DNA of 64,000 nt, taken from positions 1 to 64,000 of the forward strand of contig JAFDWH010000001.1 in NCBI GenBank assembly GCA_018268595.1, in the 5' to 3' direction. A program made the translations under genes and the position numbers. Below the pieces are notes generated by a model. That model saw only the letters and a program-made list of their open reading frames with translations, had not been told where the DNA came from and ran no database searches. Source of the DNA: Actinomycetota bacterium. Lineage in GTDB: Bacteria; Actinomycetota; Thermoleophilia; Solirubrobacterales; Solirubrobacteraceae. Positions within the stretch are counted from its first letter, which is position 1. Every line of letters begins with the position of its first letter. Of the stretch, positions 25,272 to 33,667 are shown piece by piece.

Positions 25272-26474
25272 GTGACCGACGCCCACCCAGGAGACGAAGC
25301 TCCGCTTCGCGAGGACAGCGCGGTCCGGTTCCTGCGAGCGATCCACCGGCACGGACTGCGCGAGGCGCGTGGCTGGCGCGACGACAGCTTCCGCGGGCTG
25401 ACGCAGACCAACGTCGCGACCAGGATCCACGTCTCGCGACCCACCGCCTCGAGACTCGCCGGACGCGCGAGACGCCTCCTCGCCCCCTCGGTCAGCGGGC
25501 TCGCCCTCGACCCGGCGGTCGCGGGCGTGGCGGTCGGGATCGACTTCGGGCAGCGCCACCACCGCATCGCCCTCGCGGACGTCCACGGGCAGCTCTTCCA
25601 GCCCGCGAGACCAGCGGACTACGAAACCGGGGCACCGACCGGGATGGCGTACACGAGCCTCGAATGGGCGACGGAGCGCGTCGAGGCGTTGATCGCCGAG
25701 GCCGGCGTGCAGCCCGAGGAGATCGTCGCCGTGGGGGTGAGCGTGCCCGGCCCGGTCAACCAGCGCACCAAGAAGCTGCGCCAGATCCCCCCCGGCATGG
25801 ATCGCTCGTGGGAGGTCGTCGAGATCGACCAGCACCTGCAAGCGCGGCTGCGAGTGCCCTCGGTCACGATCGAGAGCGACTCCAACGCGAGCGCCCTAGC
25901 CGAGCACATCTGGGGCACGCTGCGAGAGACGAGCGACGCGATCTACGTCAAGGTCAGCCAGCGCTGCGCCTGCAGCCTCCTCATCGATCACCGCCTGTAT
26001 CGCGGCGCCGACGGCTGCGCCGGGCGCCTCGGCATGACCTGGATTCCGGACGGGAGACCGGGGCGCTGGACGCCGGTCGAGGACGTCTTCTCGTTCCAGG
26101 CCCTTGGGAAGTCGGGGTGGGAGCAGATGACGGGAGAGGAGCTCGTGAGCCTGGCGCAGAGTGACGGCGCGCTCGACCAGGCGCTGCGCCGCGGCGCGAG
26201 GGGACTCGGTGTCGCGCTGGCACCGCTCATCGATGCGCTGAACCCGGAGTCGGTCGTGATCGGCGGGGCACTCGGCGCTCCGTCCCTCACCTGGGTGGCC
26301 TCCGACCTGCTCGACGGCATCGCGACGTTCGGGGACAGTCCCCAACGCATGGCGATCAGCGGTCGCATCAGGTCCGCCTCATTCACGCGCGGCAGCGCGG
26401 TGCGGGGCGTCATCGCGAGCGCACTGCTCGAGCGGGCCGCGGTCCGCATCGCCGCGGAGATCCCTCCAGCCTGA
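25272..26474 (+). CDS. ROK-family transcriptional regulator
   Basis: A 400-residue protein. Residues 40-70 (GLTQTNVATRIHVSRPTASR) are the winged helix-turn-helix, and residues 88-395 are the ROK sugar-kinase-like domain (VGIDFGQRHHRIALADV; VGVSVPGPVNQ; NPESVVIGGALGAP). The kinase landmarks are lost: the usual GxAGExGH reads GCAGRLGM, and no CxCGxxGC zinc site is present, so it should only sense sugars. It starts at GTG 25272. Its divergent layout with the GH30 gene points to control of that gene by the sugar it releases. Confidence 0.85.
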   Translation: MTDAHPGDEAPLREDSAVRFLRAIHRHGLREARGWRDDSFRGLTQTNVATRIHVSRPTASRLAGRARRLLAPSVSGLALDPAVAGVAVGIDFGQRHHRIALADVHGQLFQPARPADYETGAPTGMAYTSLEWATERVEALIAEAGVQPEEIVAVGVSVPGPVNQRTKKLRQIPPGMDRSWEVVEIDQHLQARLRVPSVTIESDSNASALAEHIWGTLRETSDAIYVKVSQRCACSLLIDHRLYRGADGCAGRLGMTWIPDGRPGRWTPVEDVFSFQALGKSGWEQMTGEELVSLAQSDGALDQALRRGARGLGVALAPLIDALNPESVVIGGALGAPSLTWVASDLLDGIATFGDSPQRMAISGRIRSASFTRGSAVRGVIASALLERAAVRIAAEIPPA

Positions 26475-26495
26475 CCCTGCGCGGAGCGGCGCTCA

Positions 26496-26620
26496 ACATC
26501 AGGACGAGTTCGCAACCGTCCGCGAGTACTGAGCACCGTCGAGGACCACGTCGAGATCATCGACCTCCGCGACCTCGTGCCGGCGTTCAGGAGCACGATG
26601 TCCGCCGGCCAGTCGCGGGA
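26496..26620 (+). pseudogene. 3' remnant of a third copy of the nuclease-like gene
   Basis: About 125 bp match the last part of the nuclease-like genes ending at 17157 and 29176 (CATCAGGACGAGTTCGC ... GACCTCGTGCCGGCGTTC). A one-base deletion at GTACTGAGCACC and loss of the stop codon make it non-functional. It is followed, like the full copies, by the TGTACCCAGAG repeat. The rest of the module is missing, so the ROK/GH30 segment seems to have replaced it. Confidence 0.75.
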
Positions 26621-26743
26621 TGTACCCAGAGACCCCTGAAATGACCTCTCTATAGGGGGAGGTGCTTCCATAGCGGGGGAACGATTCGGTCCCATTAGCG
26701 ACCAGTGGATCGCCGTGGAAGTCGGGGTTCCGTGGCCGCCGTA
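26621..26743. repeat. Module-end repeat plus tRNA-like repeat type B, copy 4
   Basis: This is the most complete copy: TGTACCCAGAGACCCCTGAA, ATGACCTCTCTATAGGGGGA (hairpin CCTCTC/GGGGGAGG), CATAGCGGGGGAACGATTCG, GTCCCATTAGCGACC and GGATCGCCGTGGAAGTCGGG ... TTCCGTGGCCGCCGTAA. It lies between the remnant and the second AbiE module. The gap 26475-26824 is filled by the remnant, this repeat and the AbiE operator. Confidence 0.8.
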
Positions 26744-26801
26744 ACCCGCGATCAGGCCACGTTCCGACCGCCGGAAGAATGCCGCTTGAAGTATATGCTA
26801 T

Positions 26802-26819
26802 GTTTTTCGTAGGAAAAAC
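26802..26819 (+). promoter_or_regulatory. Putative AbiEi operator overlapping the ribosome site, copy 2
   Basis: GTTTTTC-GTAG-GAAAAAC is a perfect 7-bp inverted repeat with a four-base spacer, six bases before the ATG at 26825. A TATATGCTATG just upstream can serve as the -10. Compare the imperfect site at 14785-14802. Confidence 0.55.
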
Positions 26820-26824
26820 TTGCC

Positions 26825-27541
26825 ATGAAGACGGGATCGAGACCAGCGAGCGTGGCCGCGCAGGTTCGCCGACGGGTGCTCACCGGCGGCGAGCGCTTCT
26901 GGCGTCACGAGGACTTTGCGGGTCTGTCGCCTTCGGGCGTCGCAACCGCGCTGTCGCGCCTTGTCCGCGACGGTGAGCTGCAGCGCGTTCACAAAGGCGT
27001 CTACTTTCGCCCGCGGGCGACCGTGATCGGTCCCAGCGTTCCCGCGGCCAGCGGGGCCACCGCGGCCTCGCTGCGTTCCCCGCTGCATCCGGCGGGCCTC
27101 TCGGCCGCCAACCTGCTGGGCCTCTCCACGCAGAACCCAGCACGGAGCGAGTACGCGACGTCGGCGAGCGATCCACCAACCGCGCTCGCAGGGAGCCGGG
27201 TCCGTACTCGACGGCCACGGGCACGAGCTGGCCTGACCGCCGAGGAGGGAGCCCTGCTCGAGCTGCTGCGCGATCGTGCATCAACGTCGGACCTCCCGCC
27301 CGCCGAGACAGCACGCCGGCTCCAAGACCTGCTTCACGACCGCGAGCGCTTCGCGCGTCTCTCCCGCGCTGCGACGCAGGAGCCTCCCCGCGTGCGAGCG
27401 ATACTCGGAGCCCTCGGCGAGCTCACGGGCGCCGAGGAGCAACATGTGCGCGAGCTCCGCGCGAGCCTGAACCCGCTCTCGCGCTTCGACTTCGGCGTGC
27501 TCTCGACGCTGCCCAACGCGCGAACCTGGCAGGCGAAATGA
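26825..27541 (+). CDS. AbiEi-like antitoxin, module copy 2
   Basis: A 238-residue paralogue of the protein at 14808, nearly colinear. The winged-helix region GGERFWRHEDFAGLSPSGVA and the tail LNPLSRFDFGVLSTLPNAR are conserved. Changes are spread along the gene, so the copies are not a very recent duplication. The stop overlaps the toxin start (ATGA at 27538-27541). With two close AbiEi copies, cross-regulation of both operons is likely because the operators are similar. Confidence 0.75.
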   Translation: MKTGSRPASVAAQVRRRVLTGGERFWRHEDFAGLSPSGVATALSRLVRDGELQRVHKGVYFRPRATVIGPSVPAASGATAASLRSPLHPAGLSAANLLGLSTQNPARSEYATSASDPPTALAGSRVRTRRPRARAGLTAEEGALLELLRDRASTSDLPPAETARRLQDLLHDRERFARLSRAATQEPPRVRAILGALGELTGAEEQHVRELRASLNPLSRFDFGVLSTLPNARTWQAK

Positions 27542-28494
27542 GACTCTGCGAACACCCAGACTTCCCCGCGCTGCTGGTCGCGACCGCACAGGCGACCGGC
27601 TTGAACGAGCAGTTCGTGGAGAAGGACTGCTACGTCACCGAGGTGCTGCGGATCGTCGCCGACGCCTACGGCGAGAAGGTGATCTTCAAGGGAGGGACGA
27701 GCCTCTCGAAGGGCTGGGCGCTGATCGACCGCTTCTCCGAAGACGTCGACCTGTTCGTCGACCCCGCCCGCTTCGACCCGCCACTGGAAAGCGCCCGCGC
27801 CGTCGACCGCGAGCTGCGCATGCTGCGCGATCGGGTCGCCAGGCAGCCTGGGCTCGATGTCGTGCCTGAGCTCGGCCAGACGATCGGGGGTCGCGGCCGT
27901 GCCGATCATCTCGCCTACGTCACCCGCTTCGACGAGCTGCCCGGGGTCGCGAGCACCGTCCGGCTGGAGCCCGGCATCCAGAGCGGCGATCACCCGGTCG
28001 AGCAGCGGGCGATCGACTCGCTCGTCGCCGCGTTCCTGTGCAAGCGAGGCCAGAACGACATCGCCGAGGATCTCGAACCGTTCGAGATGACCCTGCTGCA
28101 CTTCCGGCGAACCTTCGTCGAGAAGCTCTTCACGATCCACTCGAAGGTCATGCGGCTGCTGGATGACGGCACCCCGGTCGCGCGCGACGCGCGCCACTAC
28201 GCCGACCTACACGCACTCGCAAGCCGCCCCGAAGTCCTCGCCATGGTCCAGTCCGACGAGTACCGGGAGATCTGCCGCGACTACGACGCGCTCAGCTCCC
28301 GGTGGTTCCCCCGCAGCCACCGGCCACCAGCGGGACTGAGCTTCCGTGAAAGTCCGGCGCTCTTTCCCGCAGCCGACCTCCGCGAGCAACTCGCGGCCGA
28401 CTACGACACGCAGTGCGCGCTGCTGTTCCCCGGCGACTTCGCATCCTTCGTCGACGTGCTCGGAAGCTTCGAGCGTCTGCGGCGATGGCTGTGA
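27538..28494 (+). CDS. AbiEii/AbiGii nucleotidyltransferase toxin, module copy 2
   Basis: A 318-residue protein, the same length as copy 1, with KGGTSLSKGW and RFSEDVDLFVDPARF intact. One change is EKDYYV to EKDCYV near residue 31. The toxin looks functional. It ends 10 bp inside the start of the third gene, as in copy 1, so the overlap is conserved. Confidence 0.85.
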   Translation: MRLCEHPDFPALLVATAQATGLNEQFVEKDCYVTEVLRIVADAYGEKVIFKGGTSLSKGWALIDRFSEDVDLFVDPARFDPPLESARAVDRELRMLRDRVARQPGLDVVPELGQTIGGRGRADHLAYVTRFDELPGVASTVRLEPGIQSGDHPVEQRAIDSLVAAFLCKRGQNDIAEDLEPFEMTLLHFRRTFVEKLFTIHSKVMRLLDDGTPVARDARHYADLHALASRPEVLAMVQSDEYREICRDYDALSSRWFPRSHRPPAGLSFRESPALFPAADLREQLAADYDTQCALLFPGDFASFVDVLGSFERLRRWL

Positions 28495-29176
28495 CCGGAC
28501 ATCGCTCCGACATCGAGGAGGCACTCACCGCAGTTCAAGCCTTCGGCGCGGAACCAGCACTGACGGCGCGGATCGCAGGTCTGGAGACGCGCCTTCAAGG
28601 CAAGACACGCGACAAGGCCACCGCGCTGCTCACCGCCGACAAGATCGACGAGACGGCACTCAGCGGAGCGTGACGATCAAGCGCCTCAGCGCCCAGATCG
28701 ACGTCGTCATTCACGCGCTCGGGATCCTGACCTCTCTTCCCTACCTCCTCGAGCCCGGAGAGGTCATCGAATCCCTCTCACTCGGCGCCGGCAACACCGG
28801 CCGCCATCACGACCTCGTGACCGATCGCCAGATCGCCGAGTTCAAGTTCATCCAATGGCGCGGCGGACCGGAGTCGATTCGTCAGAACAGCGTGTTCGTC
28901 GACATCTTCAACCTCGCGAACGCGAACACGAACAAGCGACGCGTCCTCTACCTCCTCGACAAGCAACACGCGCTCCGCTTCCTCGGTAACCGGCGCGCGA
29001 TCGCAAGCGTGCTCAGCAAGAACGCCAGCGTCCAGGCCAGGTTCCGCGTGGCACATCAGGACGAGTTTGCGACCGTCCGCGAGTACTGGGCCACCGTCGA
29101 GGACCGAGTCGAGATCATCGACCTCCGCGACCTCGTACCGGCGTTCAAGCGCACGAGGTCTGACAACCAGTCGTGA
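28485..29176 (+). pseudogene. Nuclease-like third component, copy 2, frameshifted
   Basis: This is the same protein as at 16465-17157, but one base is missing near 28666-28673 (GCGGAGCACTGACG in copy 1 becomes GCGGAGCGTGACG). Translation from ATG 28485 therefore stops at 28671-28673 after the helical N-terminus. The remaining frame keeps the whole D...AEFKF core (HDLVTDRQIAEFKFIQW) and the C-terminus to 29176. It is either a pseudogene or a miscalled base. The good conservation after the break suggests that the break is recent. Confidence 0.75.
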
Positions 29177-29178
29177 GC

Positions 29179-29265
29179 TGTACCCAGAGGCCCTGCGAAA
29201 TGACCTCTCTATAAGGGGGAGGTACTTCCATAGCGGGGGCGGGTTTTGAACACCAACCCGCGACC
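29179..29265. repeat. Module-end repeat plus tRNA-like repeat type A, copy 2
   Basis: The left part is TGTACCCAGAGGCCCTGCGA with ATGACCTCTCTATAAGGGGG. The right part is CATAGCGGGGGCGGGTTTTG ... AACACCAACCCGCGACC, with the GCGGGTT/AACCCGC hairpin. It joins the end of the AbiE module to the second copy of the RHH/RelE-ParE operon. Confidence 0.75.
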
Positions 29266-29317
29266 GGGTACCGGATGGTGGCGGTGCGGCAGTTGGTCTG
29301 AGCTAAGCACCAACTCC

Positions 29318-29346
29318 TTTACAGAACGTTACGATCCGTGTAGGGT
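29318..29346 (+). promoter_or_regulatory. Promoter of TA pair copy 2
   Basis: TTTACA (29318-29323), 17 bp, TAGGGT (29341-29346). The antitoxin ATG is at 29355. This is the same layout as at 407-435. Confidence 0.6.
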
Positions 29347-29354
29347 AGGGGTTC

Positions 29355-29606
29355 ATGGCCAGCCGAATCAATCTCTCGCTGGACCCCGAGTACTCCGAGA
29401 AGCTCTCGCGGCTCGCCGAGCGGATGCATCTCCAAGAGGGCACGCTCGCCAAGTCCCTCCTGTCGACGGCCCTCGACGGCGCAGACCCCGACGCCGCACA
29501 CATCGTGCAACTCCTCGACGGCATCCCCGGCGCCTACGAGCGCACGCAAGAAGGCATCGCGCAGGCCCGGCGCGGCGACGGCATCTCGCTCGACGACCTC
29601 GCATAG
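29355..29606 (+). CDS. Ribbon-helix-helix antitoxin, TA pair copy 2
   Basis: 83 residues, differing from the product of 443-694 only at one V/I position near the C-terminus (GDGISLDDLA). ATG start after GTAGGGTAGGGG. Its near identity means that either antitoxin should neutralise either toxin. See copy 1 for the domain description. Confidence 0.85.
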   Translation: MASRINLSLDPEYSEKLSRLAERMHLQEGTLAKSLLSTALDGADPDAAHIVQLLDGIPGAYERTQEGIAQARRGDGISLDDLA

Positions 29607-29610
29607 CCGG

Positions 29611-29901
29611 TTGCCCCGCGTCATCGTCACGCCGCGCGCAGTCGCCGACCTCGGTGAGCTGATCGAGACGCTCGGCCTGCCCGCAAACGCCCTCCGACGC
29701 GTCCAGACCTCACTGCGGATCCTGAAACGCTTCCCGCTCGCCGGCCGTGCGCTGACCGGCGCCTGGGAAGGCACCCGCTTCCTCATCGGCCCCTGGCCCT
29801 GGCTGATCCTCATCTACCTCCACGATGAGCAAGGCGACGCCGTCTACGTCGTCGCCGCACACGACGGACGCGGCTCCTCCGCAGCCACCAACGCCCGCTG
29901 A
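29611..29901 (+). CDS. RelE/ParE-superfamily toxin, TA pair copy 2
   Basis: 96 residues with a few conservative changes from the toxin at 698-988 (for example LRILKRF for LRVLERF, and YVVAAHDG for YIVAAHDG). TTG start, four bases after the antitoxin stop. This pair marks the right edge of the accessory island; the OsmC gene that follows is on the other strand. Confidence 0.85.
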   Translation: MPRVIVTPRAVADLGELIETLGLPANALRRVQTSLRILKRFPLAGRALTGAWEGTRFLIGPWPWLILIYLHDEQGDAVYVVAAHDGRGSSAATNAR

Positions 29902-29993
29902 CGCGTCGCAGGGTCCATCTATCAGGCTCGTCGGAATCCACCGTCTCGCCTGAGGTTGCGCTGACTGCCTGCTTGCGCCGGCGGGTGGGGCCC

Positions 29994-30012
29994 GGCTCGG
30001 GTTCGCCGAGCC
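29994..30012. terminator. GC-rich hairpin between convergent genes
   Basis: GGCTCGG and CCGAGCC form a perfect 7-bp stem with a GTTCG loop, flanked by further GGCC-rich pairs. There is no T-run. It lies between the toxin (ending 29901) and the OsmC stop (30028) and probably ends transcription from both sides. Confidence 0.4.
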
Positions 30013-30027
30013 AGGCCCGGGCCTCGC

Positions 30028-30582
30028 TCAGCCCGCCAGCGTCGTCACGACCTCCACGGGTCTCGCGAGCGTGTCGCGGATCGGCGAGCGCTGCTCGACG
30101 GTGCGCACAAGCTGCTCGAGCTGCTCTCGCGTCGCGTTCGGGCTCTCCGCGCGCACCGTGACGCGCAGCTGCTGCATGCCCGGACGCACGCCGTCCTTCA
30201 GCCCCAGGAACCCGTGCAGGTCGAAGTCCCCCTCGAGCTCGAACGCGAGCGAGCTCAGCTCGATGCCCTCGCCTGCCGCGTTTGCCGCGAACGTGACGCT
30301 GTAGCAGGCGGCGAGCGCCTTCAGCACGTACTCGCCCGCGCTTGCAGCCGTGTCGTCGCCCAGCAGCGCGGGCGGCTCGTCGCTCTCCAGCGCGAACGAC
30401 ACGTCGCGCGTCGCGTCGACCGCGCCGGCCTGTCTGACGGCGCCGGTCTTCGAGGCGGCGCGGAAGCCGCCGTTCCAGGTGGAGGCGACGTTGAACGACA
30501 CGTTGGCCAGCTCCGGCCGCGCGTCGATCGCCTCTACGAGCTGCGTGACCTTGTCGGTGTCCACTCCGTTGAGTGTCGGCAT
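30028..30582 (-). CDS. OsmC-family peroxide/redox protein
   Basis: A 184-residue OsmC/Ohr-type protein. The family core is seen in SAGEYVLKALAACYSVTFAANAA (central helix with the conserved Cys) and the strands VRPGMQQLRVTVRAES. The N-terminal Cys of Ohr peroxidases is not obvious, so this is the broader OsmC group, which reduces peroxides or has unknown thiol roles. Monocistronic or co-transcribed with the dehydrogenase upstream (start 31898, stop 30606; gap 23 bp). Confidence 0.8.
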   Translation of the reverse strand: MPTLNGVDTDKVTQLVEAIDARPELANVSFNVASTWNGGFRAASKTGAVRQAGAVDATRDVSFALESDEPPALLGDDTAASAGEYVLKALAACYSVTFAANAAGEGIELSSLAFELEGDFDLHGFLGLKDGVRPGMQQLRVTVRAESPNATREQLEQLVRTVEQRSPIRDTLARPVEVVTTLAG

Positions 30583-30605
30583 CCTGCTCCTTCCTTCGGT
30601 GGGTG

Positions 30606-31898
30606 CTACGGGTAGAGGCCGCGCGTGAGGTGGGCGTGCGCGACGCGCTCGATCGCGCGGGCGAGGGCGGCCAGCCGCAGCGTCACGCCCTGCGCCGCCG
30701 CCGACTCGGCCACCGCCGCGAACGCCTCCTGCATCCGGTCGTGCACGAGCAGCGCGAACTCACGGTCGGTCCAACGGCGGCCGTTGCCCTCCTGAATCGA
30801 TTCGAGGTGGCTCGCGATGACACCGCCGGCGTTCGCGAGGATGTCCGGCACGATCGAAATCCCGTCGCCGGCGAGCGCCGCCTCGGCGTCCGGGGTCACC
30901 GGCCCGTTGGCGCCCTCGACGATCGCCCGGGCACGGATCGCGCCGGCGTTCCCGGCTGTGACGACGCCGCTCGTCGCGGCCGGCACGAGCAGGTCGCAGT
31001 CGACGGTCAGCACCTCGTCGCGGTCGATCGGCCGGCCCGCGTCCATGTCGCGCACCGGCACCCCGGCCGCCGCCTGCCGCAGCAGCTCGGCGACGGGCAG
31101 GCCGCGCGGGTCCCGGCGGCCGCCGGTCACGTCGCTGACGGCCACGATCCGGAAGGCGGGGTCCCTCGCCAGCTCGGTCGCCGCGCCCTGGCCGACGTTG
31201 CCGAAGCCCGCCAGCGCGACGCGAACCGGCGCTGCGAGCCCGAGCCGCTCCGCGATCCAGCGGCAGCAGCAGGCGACGCCGTAGCCGGTGGCGACGCGAC
31301 GGCCGCGCGCGCCGCCGATCACGACCGGGCGCCCGGTCACGGGCGAGCCGAGGTTCGTGCCCGAGAACGTGTTGTACGTGTCGAGGATCCACGCCATCTC
31401 GCGCTCGCCCGTGTTGAGGTCGGGCGCGAGCACGTCCCTGCCGGGCCCGATGATCGGCATGATCTCGGCCGCGTAGCGGCGCGTCATCCGCTCACGCTCC
31501 TCGGTCGACAATGCGACCGGGTCGCAGCGGATCCCGCCCTTGCCGCCGCCGTAGGGCAGATCAACGAGCGCGCACTTCCACGTCATCCACATCGCGAGCG
31601 CCTTGACGAGCTCGAGGTCGACGGCGGGGTGGTACCGCACGCCTCCCTTCGCCGGGCCGCGGGTCGTGCTGTGCTGGACGCGGTAGCCGGTGACCGTCAC
31701 CACCTCGCCGGTGTCGAGCCGGAACGGCACCGCGACCTCAAGCGCCTTGCGCGGGCTCGCGAGCAGCGCGCGCAGGTCGTCGCCGAGCATGAGCAGGTCG
31801 GCCGCGGCGTCGAGCTGCTGCAGCGACTGCACCCACGGGCTGTCCGCCGCGTGCGGGGGCACGGCCTGCGAGGCGAAACCGACCGCCGCCTCAGCCAT
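30606..31898 (-). CDS. Glu/Leu/Phe/Val-type amino acid dehydrogenase
   Basis: A 430-residue NAD(P)-dependent dehydrogenase. The catalytic site is [14 protein letters not shown] (active Lys), preceded by [12 protein letters not shown], with the dinucleotide motif [14 protein letters not shown] and a C-terminal NAGGV. The length matches glutamate dehydrogenases. It deaminates glutamate or a related amino acid to the 2-oxo acid. The ATG at 31898 overlaps the dehydratase stop by eight bases, so the two are coupled. That is an unusual pairing which suggests that 2-oxo acids are handled in the same pathway. Confidence 0.85.
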   Translation of the reverse strand: MAEAAVGFASQAVPPHAADSPWVQSLQQLDAAADLLMLGDDLRALLASPRKALEVAVPFRLDTGEVVTVTGYRVQHSTTRGPAKGGVRYHPAVDLELVKALAMWMTWKCALVDLPYGGGKGGIRCDPVALSTEERERMTRRYAAEIMPIIGPGRDVLAPDLNTGEREMAWILDTYNTFSGTNLGSPVTGRPVVIGGARGRRVATGYGVACCCRWIAERLGLAAPVRVALAGFGNVGQGAATELARDPAFRIVAVSDVTGGRRDPRGLPVAELLRQAAAGVPVRDMDAGRPIDRDEVLTVDCDLLVPAATSGVVTAGNAGAIRARAIVEGANGPVTPDAEAALAGDGISIVPDILANAGGVIASHLESIQEGNGRRWTDREFALLVHDRMQEAFAAVAESAAAQGVTLRLAALARAIERVAHAHLTRGLYP

Positions 31899-33636
31899 GG
31901 CGGACTGCCGAATCCCGTTCCTCGCGCAGGCCGAGCGCCGCGCCGCGGTCCGCCTGCAGCGCGCTCTCGGCGTAGCGCGCGAGCACGCCGCGCCGATAGC
32001 GGGGCGTGTGCCCGGCGGCGTCGCCTGCGCGCGCGTCCAGCTCGTCCGCCGGCACGAGCAGGTCGAGCCGCCGGTCCGCGACGTCGACATCGATCTCGTC
32101 GCCGTCCCGGACACGGGCGAGCGGGCCGCCGACGGCCGCCTCCGGCGCGACGTGGCCGATCACCAGCCCGCGCGAGACGCCGCTGAAGCGCCCGTCTGTC
32201 ACGAGCACCACCTGGTCGTCGATCCCGAGCCCGACGAGCGCGCTCGTGACCGTCAGCATCTCCGGCATGCCAGGCCCGCCGACGGGGCCCTCGCCGCGGA
32301 TGACGAGCACGTCCCCGGGACGGACGCTGCCGTCGACGATCGCCTCGTAGCAGTCCCACTCGCCGTCGAACACGCGCGCGGGGCCGCGGAACGTCAGCGC
32401 TCTGCGACCGCCGAGCTTGAGGATCGCTCCGTCGGGCGCGAGCGTGCCGCGCAGGACCGCCATCGCGCCTCCCGGCTTCGCCGGCCGCTCGACGTCGCGG
32501 ATCACCTCCTGCCCCTCGCGCTCCACCGCCGCGGCGGCGATCTCCCCGATCGAAGCCCCGGTCACGGTGACCGCCTCGCCGTGCAGCAGGCCGGCGCCGT
32601 GCAGCCGCCGCAGCAGCAGCGGCGTGCCGCCCGCCCGCTCGAAGTCCCGCGCGACGAAGCGACCCGAGGGCTTGAGGTCGGCGATCACCGGCGTGCGCGC
32701 GGCGATGCGGTCGAAGTCCTCGAGCGCGAGCTCGACGCCCGCCTCGCGCGCGATCGCGAGCAGGTGCAGGACGCCGTTCGTCGATCCGCCGCTCGCCATC
32801 AGGACGGCGATCGCGTTCTCGAACGCGTGGCGGGAGAGGAACGTCGAAGGCCGCGCCTCGCGCGCGGCCGCGTCGAGCGCGAGGCAGCCGATCGCCTGCG
32901 CGATGTCCGGCTTGCGCGGGTCGAGCGCGAGCACGTCGTTGGCGCCCGCCGGGGACAGCCCGAGCACCTCCACCAGTTGGCCCATCGTGGTCGCGGTGTA
33001 CTGGCCGGCGCAGCTCCCCGCACCTGGACAGGCGGCTCGCTCCAGCTCGTGCAGGTCGCGCATCGGCATCGCCCCGGCCTCCGCCGGACCGATTGCCTCC
33101 CACACGTCCTGGACGGTGACGTCGCGCCCGCGCCAGCGGCCGGGCGCCATCGCGCCGCTGTGCAGGATCAGGCCGGGCAGGTCCACGCGCGCGAGCGCCA
33201 TCGCGGCGGCGGGCACGGTCTTGTCGCACGCCACGATGCAGACGAGCGCGTCGAACGGATGCGCGCGGGCGACGACCTCGATCGAGTCGGCGATCAGCTC
33301 GCGCGAGACGAGCGAGGTGCGCATACCCTCCGTGCGCATCGTGATGCCGTCGGAGACGGCGATCGTGTTGAACTCGAACGGCACGCCGCCGCACGAGCGG
33401 ATGCCGCCGCACACGCGCGCGGCGAGGTCGCGCTGCGTGAGGTTGCACGGCATCGTCCCGATCCACGTCGTCGCGACGCCGACCCACGGCTTCCCGAAGT
33501 CGTCCGGCGAGAGGCCCATCGCCAGCAGGTGCGAGCGCGCCGGGGCTCGCCAGACCGCGCTCGCGAACTCCTCGCGCACCTGTCGCGCCGAAGGGATCGC
33601 GGGCGCGCCGTCGCTCCGGCTGCCGTTGCGGTCCAT
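31891..33636 (-). CDS. IlvD/Edd-family dehydratase, probably sugar-acid type
   Basis: A 581-residue Fe-S dehydratase. [13 protein letters not shown] and [18 protein letters not shown] carry cluster ligands, and [18 protein letters not shown] and [12 protein letters not shown] are family blocks. The family includes dihydroxyacid dehydratase and aldonate dehydratases (arabinonate, xylonate, gluconate). The setting (lactonase, aldolases, epimerase) favours an aldonate, by inference. The ATG at 33636 has no clear ribosome site. The operator-like motif at 33641-33659 is only a few bases upstream. Confidence 0.8.
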   Translation of the reverse strand: MDRNGSRSDGAPAIPSARQVREEFASAVWRAPARSHLLAMGLSPDDFGKPWVGVATTWIGTMPCNLTQRDLAARVCGGIRSCGGVPFEFNTIAVSDGITMRTEGMRTSLVSRELIADSIEVVARAHPFDALVCIVACDKTVPAAAMALARVDLPGLILHSGAMAPGRWRGRDVTVQDVWEAIGPAEAGAMPMRDLHELERAACPGAGSCAGQYTATTMGQLVEVLGLSPAGANDVLALDPRKPDIAQAIGCLALDAAAREARPSTFLSRHAFENAIAVLMASGGSTNGVLHLLAIAREAGVELALEDFDRIAARTPVIADLKPSGRFVARDFERAGGTPLLLRRLHGAGLLHGEAVTVTGASIGEIAAAAVEREGQEVIRDVERPAKPGGAMAVLRGTLAPDGAILKLGGRRALTFRGPARVFDGEWDCYEAIVDGSVRPGDVLVIRGEGPVGGPGMPEMLTVTSALVGLGIDDQVVLVTDGRFSGVSRGLVIGHVAPEAAVGGPLARVRDGDEIDVDVADRRLDLLVPADELDARAGDAAGHTPRYRRGVLARYAESALQADRGAALGLREERDSAVRHG

Positions 33637-33640
33637 AAGT

Positions 33641-33659
33641 CGAAAGTTTACAGTTTGCT
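33641..33659. promoter_or_regulatory. GntR-type operator candidate 1
   Basis: CGAAAGTTTACAGTTTGCT lies between the divergent dehydratase and aldose epimerase starts. Its minus strand, GCAAACTGTAAAC, is a version of the AACTGTTGAC motif found before other operons of the cluster. Confidence 0.4.
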
Positions 33660-33667
33660 CCCAAAGC

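Noticed and set aside
28413-28673. Independent 86-residue gene
   Set aside because: It is the 5' part of the frameshifted nuclease-like copy 2; the continuation is in the next frame and matches copy 1.
13263-29265. Integron cassette array with attC sites
   Set aside because: The repeats recur between cassettes, including TA cassettes, but they are not paired with single promoterless genes, lack the R/L core sites (GTTRRRY), and genes lie on both strands. No IntI is present.
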